In this document: positions 17,130 to 24,929 of the stretch, piece after piece
Numbering within the stretch: the stretch's first letter is position 1
Layout of the letters: every line of letters begins with the position of its first letter
Source of the DNA: Allostella vacuolata
GTDB taxonomy: Bacteria > Pseudomonadota > Alphaproteobacteria > ATCC43930 > Allostellaceae
Direction of reading: 5' to 3'
NCBI GenBank assembly: GCA_006739055.1
Contig: AP019702.1
Span: 2,815,388 to 2,879,387, forward strand
DNA length: 64,000 nucleotides
Notes under the pieces: model-generated
The model's database searches: none
What the model was told of the DNA's origin: nothing
What the model saw: the letters and a program-made list of their open reading frames with translations, nothing else
Position numbers and translations under genes: made by a program

Positions 17130-18914
17130 TCAGGCGGCGGGCAACGGCTCGTCGCGGAACTGCATCCGGCTGAGCCGGGCATAGAGGCCGTCGGCGGCCA
17201 TCAGTTCATCGTGCGTGCCCTGCTCGACCACCCGGCCGCGGTCCAGCACGCAGATCAGGTCGGCGCGGCGCACCGTCGCTAGCCGGTGGGCGATGACGAG
17301 CGTGGTCCGCCCCGCCGCCAGCCGCTCCAGCGCGGCCTGCACCAGGGTCTCCGACTCCGCGTCGAGCGCGCTGGTCGCTTCGTCGAGCAGCAGGATCGGG
17401 GCGTCGCGCAGGATCGCCCGGGCGAGCGCCACCCGCTGCCGCTCGCCGCCCGACAGGCGGCCGCCGCGCTCGCCGACCATCGTCGCGTAGCCCTGGGGCA
17501 GGCGGGCGATGAAGTCATGGGCGGCGGCGGCCCGCGCGGCGGCCTCGATCGCCTGGTCGTCGGCGTCCGGCCGGCCGAAGGCGATGTTGGCGCGCACCGT
17601 GTCGTCGAACAGGATCGCGTCCTGGCTGACCAGCGTGATGGCCCCGCGCAGGCTGGCGAGCGTTACCCCGCGGACGTCCTGCCCGTCGATCCGCACGGCC
17701 CCCGTGCCGACGTCGAAGAGGCGCGGGATCAGGTTGAAGACGGTCGACTTGCCGGCCCCGCTGCGGCCGACCAGGGCCACGGTCCGGCCGGCCGGCACGA
17801 CCAGGTCGATGCCGTCGAGCGCGGCCGCACCCGTCCCGTAGCCGAAGCCCACCCCCTCCAGCTCGATCCGGCCCCCCGCGACGCGCAGCGGGGCGGCGTC
17901 GGCGCGCTCGACCACCGCCGGCGCGCGGTCGAGCATGGCGTAGATGCGCTCGAGCGCGGCCATGCCCTCCTGCACCACGCTGTTGAGGGTGCCGACCGCG
18001 CGGACCGGCTGGGCCGCCATCAGGAGCGCGGTGACGAAGCCGGTGAAGGTCCCGACGGTGCCGCCGCCGGTCACCATGCGCCAGCCGGCGAAGGCGATGA
18101 CGCCGCCGACCGCCACCCCGCCCAGCACCTCCAGGATCGGGTCGAGCCGGGCCCGGCTGCGGGTCGCCCGCATGTAGAGCTCGTAGAGCCGCTCGAAGGC
18201 GCCCTCGGCGCGGCGCCGCTCATAGGCCTCCAGCCCGTAGGTCTTGACCATGCGGGCGCCGGCCAGGCTCTCGCCCAGCAGCGTGGTGATCTCGCCCAGA
18301 TGCTCCTGGGTCACCTTGGAGACGCGGCGCAGCCGCTTGCCGATGGCGACGATCGGCAGGGCGGCGATCGGGTAGACCAGGAAGACGACCAGCGACAGCA
18401 GCCAGTCGAGATAGAGCATGGCGGCGACCAGGGCGGCGATGGTCAGCACGTCGCGCACCAGGTTGTTGAGGGCCCGCTGCTGGGCCGCCCGGATCAGGGC
18501 GACGTCGTTGGTGAAGCGGGAGATGAAGGCGCCGGCCGGGGCCGCCGTCACCTGCGCGAAGTCCGCCCCCAGCAGGTGGCCGAACATGCGCTTCTGCAGG
18601 TCGGCCGCGGTGCGCTGCACCAGCTTCTCCGTCAGCACGTTCTGGGTGTAGGTGGCCACGCCCTTGACCGAGGTCACGGCCACCGCCAGCAGCGGCACCA
18701 GCCAGATGACCCGCGGGTCGCGGGCGGTGAAGAGGTCGAAGGTCCAGTCGATGACCAGCGGGTAGAGCCCGGTCAGGCCGGCCACGATGGCCATCAGGAC
18801 GAGGACGGCGGCGATCTCCCGGCGGCGGCCCGACAGGTGGTCGGCCCACAGGCGGCGGACGAGGCGCCAGTCCGCACCGCGGCGGCCGGTCGCGTCCCTG
18901 GCGTTGGTTCCCAT
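17130..18914 (-). CDS. ABC exporter, fused membrane and ATPase domains (MsbA-like)
   Basis: The 594-residue half-transporter has six membrane segments in residues about 35-320 and an ATPase domain after about 350 with Walker A GRSGAGKST, signature LSGGERQRVALARA, Walker B ILLLDEATSALD and switch His in VIAHRLATV. It matches the MsbA/lipid exporter branch of type-IV exporters, which flip lipid A or other hydrophobic molecules as homodimers. No second half-transporter or membrane-fusion protein is adjacent, consistent with a homodimer. The true substrate cannot be read from sequence. Confidence 0.88.
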   Translation of the reverse strand: MGTNARDATGRRGADWRLVRRLWADHLSGRRREIAAVLVLMAIVAGLTGLYPLVIDWTFDLFTARDPRVIWLVPLLAVAVTSVKGVATYTQNVLTEKLVQRTAADLQKRMFGHLLGADFAQVTAAPAGAFISRFTNDVALIRAAQQRALNNLVRDVLTIAALVAAMLYLDWLLSLVVFLVYPIAALPIVAIGKRLRRVSKVTQEHLGEITTLLGESLAGARMVKTYGLEAYERRRAEGAFERLYELYMRATRSRARLDPILEVLGGVAVGGVIAFAGWRMVTGGGTVGTFTGFVTALLMAAQPVRAVGTLNSVVQEGMAALERIYAMLDRAPAVVERADAAPLRVAGGRIELEGVGFGYGTGAAALDGIDLVVPAGRTVALVGRSGAGKSTVFNLIPRLFDVGTGAVRIDGQDVRGVTLASLRGAITLVSQDAILFDDTVRANIAFGRPDADDQAIEAAARAAAAHDFIARLPQGYATMVGERGGRLSGGERQRVALARAILRDAPILLLDEATSALDAESETLVQAALERLAAGRTTLVIAHRLATVRRADLICVLDRGRVVEQGTHDELMAADGLYARLSRMQFRDEPLPAA

Positions 18915-18972
18915 GGGGCAGCGGATAGCCCGAAAGCCGATGCGCTGCCAAGCCGTGCCTCAGCCGGGCAGG

Positions 18973-19197
18973 TTGACGTCTTTCCCGCACATGACTGCGC
19001 TGGAAAACGCGATGGAAGGGCGGACCATGCTGCTGGTTACCCACGAACTGGGCTTCGCCTATCACTTCGCCACCGGGATCCTCTTCCTGCATGAAGGGCG
19101 GATACTGGAGGAGGGGCCGCCCGCCCGGCTGCTGAAGGAACCGCGCGAGGAGCGGCTGCGGATGTTCCTGCAGCGCTTCACCGAGTTCAGGTTCTGA
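18973..19197 (+). pseudogene. Remnant of a polar amino-acid ABC ATPase with an internal deletion
   Basis: Residues encoded from 18982 read FPHMTALENAMEG, the segment after the Q-loop of HisP/GlnQ-type ATPases, and join directly to GRTMLLVTHELGFAYHFATG, which normally lies after Walker B. About 100 residues with the signature and Walker B motifs are missing, and the N-terminal Walker A part is absent too. The C-terminal tail to FLQRFTEF is intact. It lies just upstream of an intact amino-acid ABC operon of the same family, so it is best read as a decayed paralogue. No function is expected. Confidence 0.75.
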
Positions 19198-19326
19198 CTG
19201 GCCGGGGCCGACGGGCTGGCCCGAATGCTGCTTCCGCTCCAGGATCGCGACGAAATCTATTCGGTTGCTCCATTGCGCGCGGAGCGCTAGGGATCGATGC
19301 AACCGGACTACTGCGGAGGGTTCCCC

Positions 19327-20136
19327 ATGCGCCGTTCCATACTCGCGATCTCCATGCTGGCCGCCGCCGCCGCCCTGCCGGGTGCGGCCGCCGCCGACGT
19401 GCTCGACCGGATCAAGGAGCGCGGCACGCTCGTCGTCGGCGTCAAGACCGACTACAAGCCGTTCGGCTTCCGCGACCCGTCCGGCGCGATCATTGGCATC
19501 GAGCCCGACATGGCGGCCGAGGTCGCCAAGAAGCTGGGCGTGAAGCTCGAGCTGGTCTCGGTCGTGTCGGCCAACCGGATGGAGTTCCTGAAGCAGGGCA
19601 AGATCGACCTGATGATCGCCACCATGTCCGACAAGCCGGAGCGCCGGAAGGTCGTGCAGGTGATCGAGCCGCTCTACTACTCCGACGCCGTCAACGTCCT
19701 CCTGTCCGACAAGGTCAAGGTGACCAAGTGGGAGCAGCTCAAGGGCGCCAAGCTGTGCGGCACCACCGGCGCCTTCTACAACAAGGACGTCGCCTCGCAG
19801 TACGGCACCGACATCATCTCCTTCGACGGGTCGGAGAAGCCCCTGATCGCCCTCAAGCAGGGCAACTGCATCGGCTACCTCTATGACCAGACCTTCATCG
19901 CCGGCAAGCTGCTCGACGACGAGTGGAAGCAGGGCTACCACATGCCGCTGCCCGGCATCATGGAGACCCCGTGGGCGATCGCGGTGGCGCCCGGCGAGGA
20001 CCGCTTCGCGAAGATGCTGAGCGACATGACCAAGGCCTGGATGAAGTCGGGCCAGATCATCGCGCTCGAGAAGAAGTGGGGCGTCAAGCCGACCGACTAT
20101 TCCGAGCGGATGCACAAGGAATACAAGGGCTCCTAG
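19327..20136 (+). CDS. Polar amino-acid ABC transporter substrate-binding protein
   Basis: The 269-residue periplasmic protein has a signal peptide (RRSILAISMLAAAAALPGAAAA) and the family-3 solute-binding fold: GTLVVGVKTDYKPFGFRDP at the start of lobe 1, IDLMIATMSDKPERRKVV in the hinge region and a paired Cys at LCGTTG/GNC. ATG 19327 follows GGAGG. It feeds the two permeases and ATPase downstream. Likely ligands are polar amino acids or related small acids. Confidence 0.9.
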   Translation: MRRSILAISMLAAAAALPGAAAADVLDRIKERGTLVVGVKTDYKPFGFRDPSGAIIGIEPDMAAEVAKKLGVKLELVSVVSANRMEFLKQGKIDLMIATMSDKPERRKVVQVIEPLYYSDAVNVLLSDKVKVTKWEQLKGAKLCGTTGAFYNKDVASQYGTDIISFDGSEKPLIALKQGNCIGYLYDQTFIAGKLLDDEWKQGYHMPLPGIMETPWAIAVAPGEDRFAKMLSDMTKAWMKSGQIIALEKKWGVKPTDYSERMHKEYKGS

Positions 20137-20166
20137 CCGGCTTCCCCGGATCGGGGATCGCCCGGC

Positions 20167-20913
20167 TTGGAGGGGTTCTACGACTGGTTCCGGTGGCTCT
20201 ACGACGCCACCGGAATCAACCTGACCATCATCTATGACGCGTTCGACCGGAAGCGGATGATCTCCGGCTTCTGGATGACCGTGCGCCTGTGCCTGATCTG
20301 CATCGCGCTCAGCGTCGCGATCGGCGTGGTCGGGGCATGGCTGCAGGGATCGCGTCTGAAATGGACCCGGCGCGGCGTGCAGACGTTCATCGCGCTGTTC
20401 CGCGACACCCCGCCGCTGGTGCAGATCTACTTCTTCTATTTCGGCCTGGGTGCCCTGCTGCCGCGGGTCGAGAACGCCTACGGCATCCCCGAGCCGGTGC
20501 TGACCAACGTGCAGTGGGCGGTGCTGTCCCTGTCGCTCTTCGCCGGCGCCTTCAACGTCGAGATCTTCCGCTCGGGCATCGAGGCGGTGCCCAAGGCCAC
20601 GGTCGAGGCGGCCGAGGCGCTCGGCTATTCGCGCCTGCGCGCCTACATCCACGTCGTCCTGCCGCTCGCCTTCCGGATCTGCCTGCCGGCGCTCAACAAC
20701 AACATCGTCAACCTGGTGAAGACGACGACGCTGGCCTACGCCATCGCCGTGCCCGAGATGCTCTACGTTGCCAAGCAGATCTGGTCCGACGCCACCAACG
20801 TGCCGGAGATGATGGTGTTCCTGCTGCTCGCCTACGTCTTCCTGGTCGGCTGGGTCGTCTGGGTGATGGGCCGGATCGAGCGTGCCCTCAAGGTGCCGGG
20901 GATCGGCCTGTGA
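20167..20913 (+). CDS. Polar amino-acid ABC transporter permease
   Basis: The 248-residue membrane protein starts at TTG 20167, since no ATG lies before the first membrane segment. It has the HisMQ-type EAA loop (EAAEALGYSRLRAYIHVVLP) and FRDTPPLVQIYFFYFGL near the middle. It forms a heterodimeric channel with the next permease. Its stop overlaps the next start (GTGA). Confidence 0.88.
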   Translation: MEGFYDWFRWLYDATGINLTIIYDAFDRKRMISGFWMTVRLCLICIALSVAIGVVGAWLQGSRLKWTRRGVQTFIALFRDTPPLVQIYFFYFGLGALLPRVENAYGIPEPVLTNVQWAVLSLSLFAGAFNVEIFRSGIEAVPKATVEAAEALGYSRLRAYIHVVLPLAFRICLPALNNNIVNLVKTTTLAYAIAVPEMLYVAKQIWSDATNVPEMMVFLLLAYVFLVGWVVWVMGRIERALKVPGIGL

Positions 20914-21737
20914 AGGTCCTGCCGGTCATCCTGCGCCCGGCCCCGGCACCCTGGCGGGCGCCGGTGCTGGACCGCCGGCACGGGCTGTTCCTGGCGCTCG
21001 GCCTGGTCCTGGCGGTGGGCGCGGCCGAGGCCCAGGGGGCGGCCGCCGCCCATCCCTCCGTCCTGGCGACGCTGTGGCGCTGGACGCCCTTGCTGATGGA
21101 GGGGTTCGTCTTCAACATCGCCATCTCGCTGCTGGCGATGGCGATCGGCACGGTGATGGGCGTGCTGCTGGGCCTGGGCCAGGTGGCGCCGTCGGCCGCC
21201 TTGCGCCGCGTCGCCTGGTTCCTGACCCAGTTCTTCCGCAACGCGCCGTGGCTGGTGCTGCTGTTCTTCGCCATGTTCCTGCTGCCGTTCGAGGTCCGGG
21301 TCGGGGGCGTAACCATCCCGCTGCCCGGCTGGCTCAAGGCGACCATCGGCTTCTCCCTGCCGGTCATGGCGAACACTGCCGAGATCGTCCGCGGGGCCAT
21401 CCAGTCGATCCCCTTCGGCCAGTGGGAGGCGGCGGAATCGCTCGCCTTCTCGCGGCGGCGGACGCTGTGGATGATCATCCTGCCGCAATGCGTGAAGCGC
21501 ATGCTGCCGCCCTGGATGAACCTCTATTCGCTGGTCACCATGGCGACCGTGCTGGCCTCGGTCGTCGGCGTGACCGAGATGCTGACGCTGGTCTCCGAAG
21601 TACACGCCGCCGAGGGCGGCCGGGCCGAGCTGCTGGCGCCGCTCTACGGCTATGCGCTCATCTGCTTCTTCCTCTACTGCTACCCGATCGGCCGCCTGAC
21701 CGTGCACCTGGAACGCCGCTTCCAGGTCCGGATCTGA
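20910..21737 (+). CDS. Polar amino-acid ABC transporter permease (second)
   Basis: The 275-residue protein starts at GTG 20910, overlapping the previous stop by four bases. It carries FFRNAPWLVLLFFAMF and the EAA loop EAAESLAFSRRRTLWMIILPQ typical of the HisMQ permease family. The N-terminus has a Pro/Arg-rich stretch of about 25 residues before the first membrane segment. Confidence 0.88.
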   Translation: MKVLPVILRPAPAPWRAPVLDRRHGLFLALGLVLAVGAAEAQGAAAAHPSVLATLWRWTPLLMEGFVFNIAISLLAMAIGTVMGVLLGLGQVAPSAALRRVAWFLTQFFRNAPWLVLLFFAMFLLPFEVRVGGVTIPLPGWLKATIGFSLPVMANTAEIVRGAIQSIPFGQWEAAESLAFSRRRTLWMIILPQCVKRMLPPWMNLYSLVTMATVLASVVGVTEMLTLVSEVHAAEGGRAELLAPLYGYALICFFLYCYPIGRLTVHLERRFQVRI

Positions 21738-21752
21738 GGAGCGCGAAGTCCC

Positions 21753-22493
21753 ATGAACCCCGCCCCGCCGCTGCTCAGCGTCCGCGACGTCCACAAGAAG
21801 TTCGGCGACGTCGAGGTGCTGAAGGGCGTGTCGTTCGACGTCCGCCGGGGGGAGGTCATCTGCATCATCGGCCCGTCCGGGTCGGGCAAGTCCACCATCC
21901 TGCGCTGCATCAACGCCCTGGTGCCGATCGACAGCGGCTCCATCCTGGTCGACGGGCAGGAGGTCAACGATCCCAAGCTCGACAAGCTGGCGCTGCGCCG
22001 CAAGGTCGGGATGGTCTTCCAGCAGTACAACCTCTTCCCGCACAAGACCGCGCTGCAGAACGTGATGATGGCCCCGATCCACGTCCTGAAGCAGGACAAG
22101 GCCGAGGTCGAGGCGCGCGCCTATCGCCTGATGAAGAAGGTGCGGCTGGAGGGCAAGGAGCAGAGCTACCCGGGCGAGCTGTCGGGCGGCCAGCAGCAGC
22201 GGGTCGCCATCGCCCGCTCGCTGGCCATGAACCCCGAGATCATCCTCTTCGACGAGGTGACCGCGGCCTTGGACCCGGAGACGGTCAAGGAGGTGCTGGT
22301 CACCATCCGCGAGCTGGCCGAGGACGGCATGACCTGCGTCCTCGTCACCCACGAGATGGGCTTCGCCCGCGAGGTCGGCGACCACATCTACTTTACCGAC
22401 CGCGGCGTCATCGTCGAGCACGGCGCGCCCAAGGAGTTCTTCGCCCAGGCACAGGACCCGCGGACGCGGCAGTTCCTGGACCAGATCCTGTAG
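21753..22493 (+). CDS. Polar amino-acid ABC transporter ATPase
   Basis: The 246-residue ATPase of the HisP/GlnQ type has Walker A GPSGSGKST, Q-loop FQQYNLFPHKTALQNVM, signature LSGGQQQRVAIARS, Walker B IILFDEVTAALDPE (Val replacing the usual Pro after Glu is typical of some members) and switch His in VTHEMGFA. It completes the importer. The decayed ATPase at 18973 belongs to the same family. Repeat copy 2 follows the stop. Confidence 0.92.
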   Translation: MNPAPPLLSVRDVHKKFGDVEVLKGVSFDVRRGEVICIIGPSGSGKSTILRCINALVPIDSGSILVDGQEVNDPKLDKLALRRKVGMVFQQYNLFPHKTALQNVMMAPIHVLKQDKAEVEARAYRLMKKVRLEGKEQSYPGELSGGQQQRVAIARSLAMNPEIILFDEVTAALDPETVKEVLVTIRELAEDGMTCVLVTHEMGFAREVGDHIYFTDRGVIVEHGAPKEFFAQAQDPRTRQFLDQIL

Positions 22494-22502
22494 ACCGTCG
22501 CT

Positions 22503-22620
22503 GGGCGTTGCCCGTCAGTCGGAGCGTCCCTCGACCAGGCTCGGGATGAGGAACCTCTCGATTGGCAAAGGGCTGTGGAGGAAAGAAAATCTCCTCACCC
22601 CGAGCCTGGTCGAGGGGCGC
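22503..22620 (-). repeat. Dispersed palindromic element, copy 2 (inverted)
   Basis: Arms at 22524-22551 and 22593-22620 pair almost fully around a 41-base loop. Read on the minus strand, loop and tail (GACGGGCAACGCCC at the 22503 side) line up with copies 1 and 3, so this copy is in the opposite orientation. It lies between two convergent genes, where it could serve as a bidirectional terminator. Confidence 0.85.
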
Positions 22621-22637
22621 TTTGACCGTGGTCCCGC

Positions 22638-23288
22638 TCAACTCGGAAAATGCCGCGCCAGGTCGTCGATCTGCCCTGTCGTCAGCCAGCGGGTCTTGCG
22701 GCCCTCCATCATCAGGTAGAGCTTCGCCGTCTCCTCCAGCTCCTCGGCGTTGTAGACGGCGTCGTCGAGCGTCTTGCCGGCGACGACGGGGCCGTGGTTC
22801 GCCAGCAGCACCGCGTGGTGGTCGGCGGCCAGCGCGCCGACGGCCGCTGCCAGGGCCTTGTCGCCCGGGCGGAAGTAGGGGACGAGCGGCATCCGGCCGA
22901 TGCGCATGGCGTAGTAGGCGGTGATCGGCGGCAGGACGCAGGCCGGGTCGAGGTCGTCGAGGCAGGAGACGCAGACCGCATGGGTGCAGTGCAGGTGCAC
23001 GACCGCCCCCGCCATCGGCCGGGCCGCGTACATGGCGAGGTGCAGGAACGCCTCCTTCGACGGCGGGTCGCCCGACACGACCGTGCCGTCCGCCGCCACC
23101 TTGGAGATGCGATCGGGGTCGAGGTCGCCCATGCAGGAGTTGGTGGGGGTGATCAGCATGCCGCCCGGCAGCACCGCGTCCGGCAGCCGCACGCTGATGT
23201 TGCCGCTCGAGCCGTGGGCGTAGCGGCGGTCGTAGAGCGACTTGCCGTGGCGGGCGACGGCGCGGCGCAGGTCGGATTCGGACGGCAT
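22638..23288 (-). CDS. otnC: Class II aldolase-family 3-oxo-tetronate 4-phosphate decarboxylase
   Basis: The 216-residue protein belongs to the class II aldolase/adducin family: GSSGNISVRLPD near the N-terminus, metal-binding HLHCTHAVCVS (HxH) in the middle and LLANHGPVV with a third His. In the known tetronate pathway OtnC decarboxylates the phosphorylated 3-oxo acid formed by OtnK to give dihydroxyacetone phosphate. Its divergent partner here is a four-carbon acid sugar kinase, which supports this assignment. L-fuculose/ribulose phosphate aldolases are the alternative. Starts 88 bases from otnK. Confidence 0.8.
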   Translation of the reverse strand: MPSESDLRRAVARHGKSLYDRRYAHGSSGNISVRLPDAVLPGGMLITPTNSCMGDLDPDRISKVAADGTVVSGDPPSKEAFLHLAMYAARPMAGAVVHLHCTHAVCVSCLDDLDPACVLPPITAYYAMRIGRMPLVPYFRPGDKALAAAVGALAADHHAVLLANHGPVVAGKTLDDAVYNAEELEETAKLYLMMEGRKTRWLTTGQIDDLARHFPS

Positions 23289-23375
23289 GGGGCGGCTCTC
23301 GTGCTGGTCTGGGGCGCGGCCAGCGGATACGGTTCGCCGCATGCGCGTCAAGAACCAAGAGAGGAAGAGCCCGCG

Positions 23376-24635
23376 ATGCTGCTGGGAGTGATCGCCGACG
23401 ATTTCACCGGGGCGACCGACATCGCCTCGATGCTGGCGAAGAACGGGATGCGCACCGTCCAGACCGTGGGCGTGCCGCAGGCGGGCGATCCGCCCGCGGC
23501 CGACGCGGTGGTGGTCGCGCTGAAGAGCCGGACGATCCCCGCCGCCGAGGCCGTCGCCCAGTCCCTGGCGGCGCTCGACTGGCTGCTGGCCCAGGGCGCC
23601 CGCCAGATCGTCTTCAAGTACTGCTCGACCTTCGACAGCACCGACGAGGGCAATATCGGCCCGGTCGCCGACGCGCTGCTGGACCGGCTGGGCGGCATCG
23701 CCGTGGTCTGCCCGGCCTTCCCGGCCAACAAGCGCACCATCTATCGCGGCTACCTGTTCGTGGGCGACGTGCTGCTGTCCGAAAGCAGCATGAAGGACCA
23801 TCCGCTGACGCCGATGACCGACCCCAGCCTGGTCCGCGTCCTGGCGCGCCAGGTGCGCGAGCCGGGCTCGGTCGGGCTGGTCGGACACGAGACGGTGGCC
23901 CAGGGGGCGATGGCGATCTCGACCGCGCTGGCGGCACTCGCCCGCCAGGGCAAGCGCCTGGCGGTGGTCGATGCCGTGGCCGACGGCGACCTCCGCGCGA
24001 TCGGCGCGGCCATCGCCGACGCGCCGCTGCTGACCGGCGGGTCCGGCATCGCCATGGGCCTGCCGGACAATTTCCGCCGCCTCGGCCTGCTGGAAGAGGC
24101 CGGGGCAGCGACCCTGGAGGTGCCGGAAGGGCGTGCGGCGGTGCTGGCCGGGAGCTGCTCGGCCGCCACCCGCGGCCAGGTGGCGGCCGTCGCCGCGGCC
24201 TGGCCCACCCTGCGGCTCGACCCGCTGGAGCTGGCCGCCGGCCGGCAGTCGGCCGGGGGCGTGGTCGCCTGGGCCGCGGCGCAGGATCCGGGCCGGCCGG
24301 TCCTCATCTATTCGACGGCCGAGCCCGAGGCGGTGCGTGCGGCCCAGGACAGCCTCGGCCGCGAGCGCGCGGCCGCCGTGCTGGAAGAAGCCTTCGCCGC
24401 CGTCGCCGCCGGGCTGGTCGCCGGCGGCGTGCGGCGGATGGTGGTGGCGGGCGGCGAGACCGCGGGCGCCGTCGTTGGTGGCCTCGGCCTCGACGCGCTG
24501 ACCATCGGGCCGGAGATCGATCCGGGCGTGCCCTGGGTGCAGGCGACCGGCGGGTCGGGCCTGTGCCTGGCGCTGAAGTCCGGCAACTTCGGCGGCGAGG
24601 ATTTCTTCGCCAAGGCGTTCGTCACGCTCGCGTGA
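23376..24635 (+). CDS. otnK: Four-carbon acid sugar kinase (3-oxo-tetronate kinase)
   Basis: The 419-residue protein has the OtnK/DUF1537 architecture: N-terminal domain with IADDFTGATDIASML and FKYCSTFDST, and a C-terminal nucleotide-binding domain with AGSCSAAT, VAGGETAGAVV and KSGNFGG. It should phosphorylate 3-oxo-tetronate derived from threonate or erythronate. Start ATG 23376 opens the conserved MLLGVIADDFTG. It is divergent from otnC with a short shared promoter region. The dehydrogenase that would make its substrate is not in the window. Confidence 0.88.
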   Translation: MLLGVIADDFTGATDIASMLAKNGMRTVQTVGVPQAGDPPAADAVVVALKSRTIPAAEAVAQSLAALDWLLAQGARQIVFKYCSTFDSTDEGNIGPVADALLDRLGGIAVVCPAFPANKRTIYRGYLFVGDVLLSESSMKDHPLTPMTDPSLVRVLARQVREPGSVGLVGHETVAQGAMAISTALAALARQGKRLAVVDAVADGDLRAIGAAIADAPLLTGGSGIAMGLPDNFRRLGLLEEAGAATLEVPEGRAAVLAGSCSAATRGQVAAVAAAWPTLRLDPLELAAGRQSAGGVVAWAAAQDPGRPVLIYSTAEPEAVRAAQDSLGRERAAAVLEEAFAAVAAGLVAGGVRRMVVAGGETAGAVVGGLGLDALTIGPEIDPGVPWVQATGGSGLCLALKSGNFGGEDFFAKAFVTLA

Positions 24636-24657
24636 TTTTGCCGGCGGGCCCACTTGC

Positions 24658-24692
24658 GAACGGTTCTCAATTGTCCATATTGAGAACCGTTC
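24658..24692. promoter_or_regulatory. Perfect 14-base dyad overlapping a promoter (candidate operator)
   Basis: GAACGGTTCTCAAT at 24658-24671 and its exact complement ATTGAGAACCGTTC at 24679-24692 are separated by 7 bases. A possible promoter, TTGCGA at 24654-24659 and TATTGA at 24678-24683 with 18 bases between, lies across it, 16-30 bases before the DUF2061 gene start. No T-run follows, so an operator is more likely than a terminator for otnK. The binding protein is unknown. Confidence 0.55.
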
Positions 24693-24708
24693 CAGGAAGG
24701 GCCGCAAG

Positions 24709-24903
24709 ATGACCACAGACCTCCTCAAGACCGGCAGTTTCGCCATCCTCCACTTCATCGTGGGGTTCACGATCGCCTATCTGCTGACCGGCTCGATCGC
24801 GATCGCCTCCGGCATCGCCCTGCTGGAGCCGATGGCGAACACGGTGGTCTTCTTCTTCCACGAGCGGGTCTGGCGCCGGTTCCAGGGGCCCTCGGCGGCA
24901 TAG
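24709..24903 (+). CDS. Small DUF2061 membrane protein
   Basis: The 64-residue protein matches DUF2061: HFIVGFTIAYLLTGS forms the first membrane segment, then ASGIALLEPMANTVVFFFHERVW with the conserved EP and H-E-R-W pattern. Related proteins in other bacteria are about this size and of unknown function. AGGAAGG precedes ATG 24709, and a strong dyad overlaps its promoter, so expression is probably controlled. Confidence 0.85.
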   Translation: MTTDLLKTGSFAILHFIVGFTIAYLLTGSIAIASGIALLEPMANTVVFFFHERVWRRFQGPSAA

Positions 24904-24929
24904 CCGCCGGGGCGCCCTGTCCGGCCCGG

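Noticed and set aside
18220-20652. 810-codon minus-strand frame across the amino-acid ABC genes
   Set aside because: Antisense to conserved binding-protein and permease genes; composition typical of a shadow frame.
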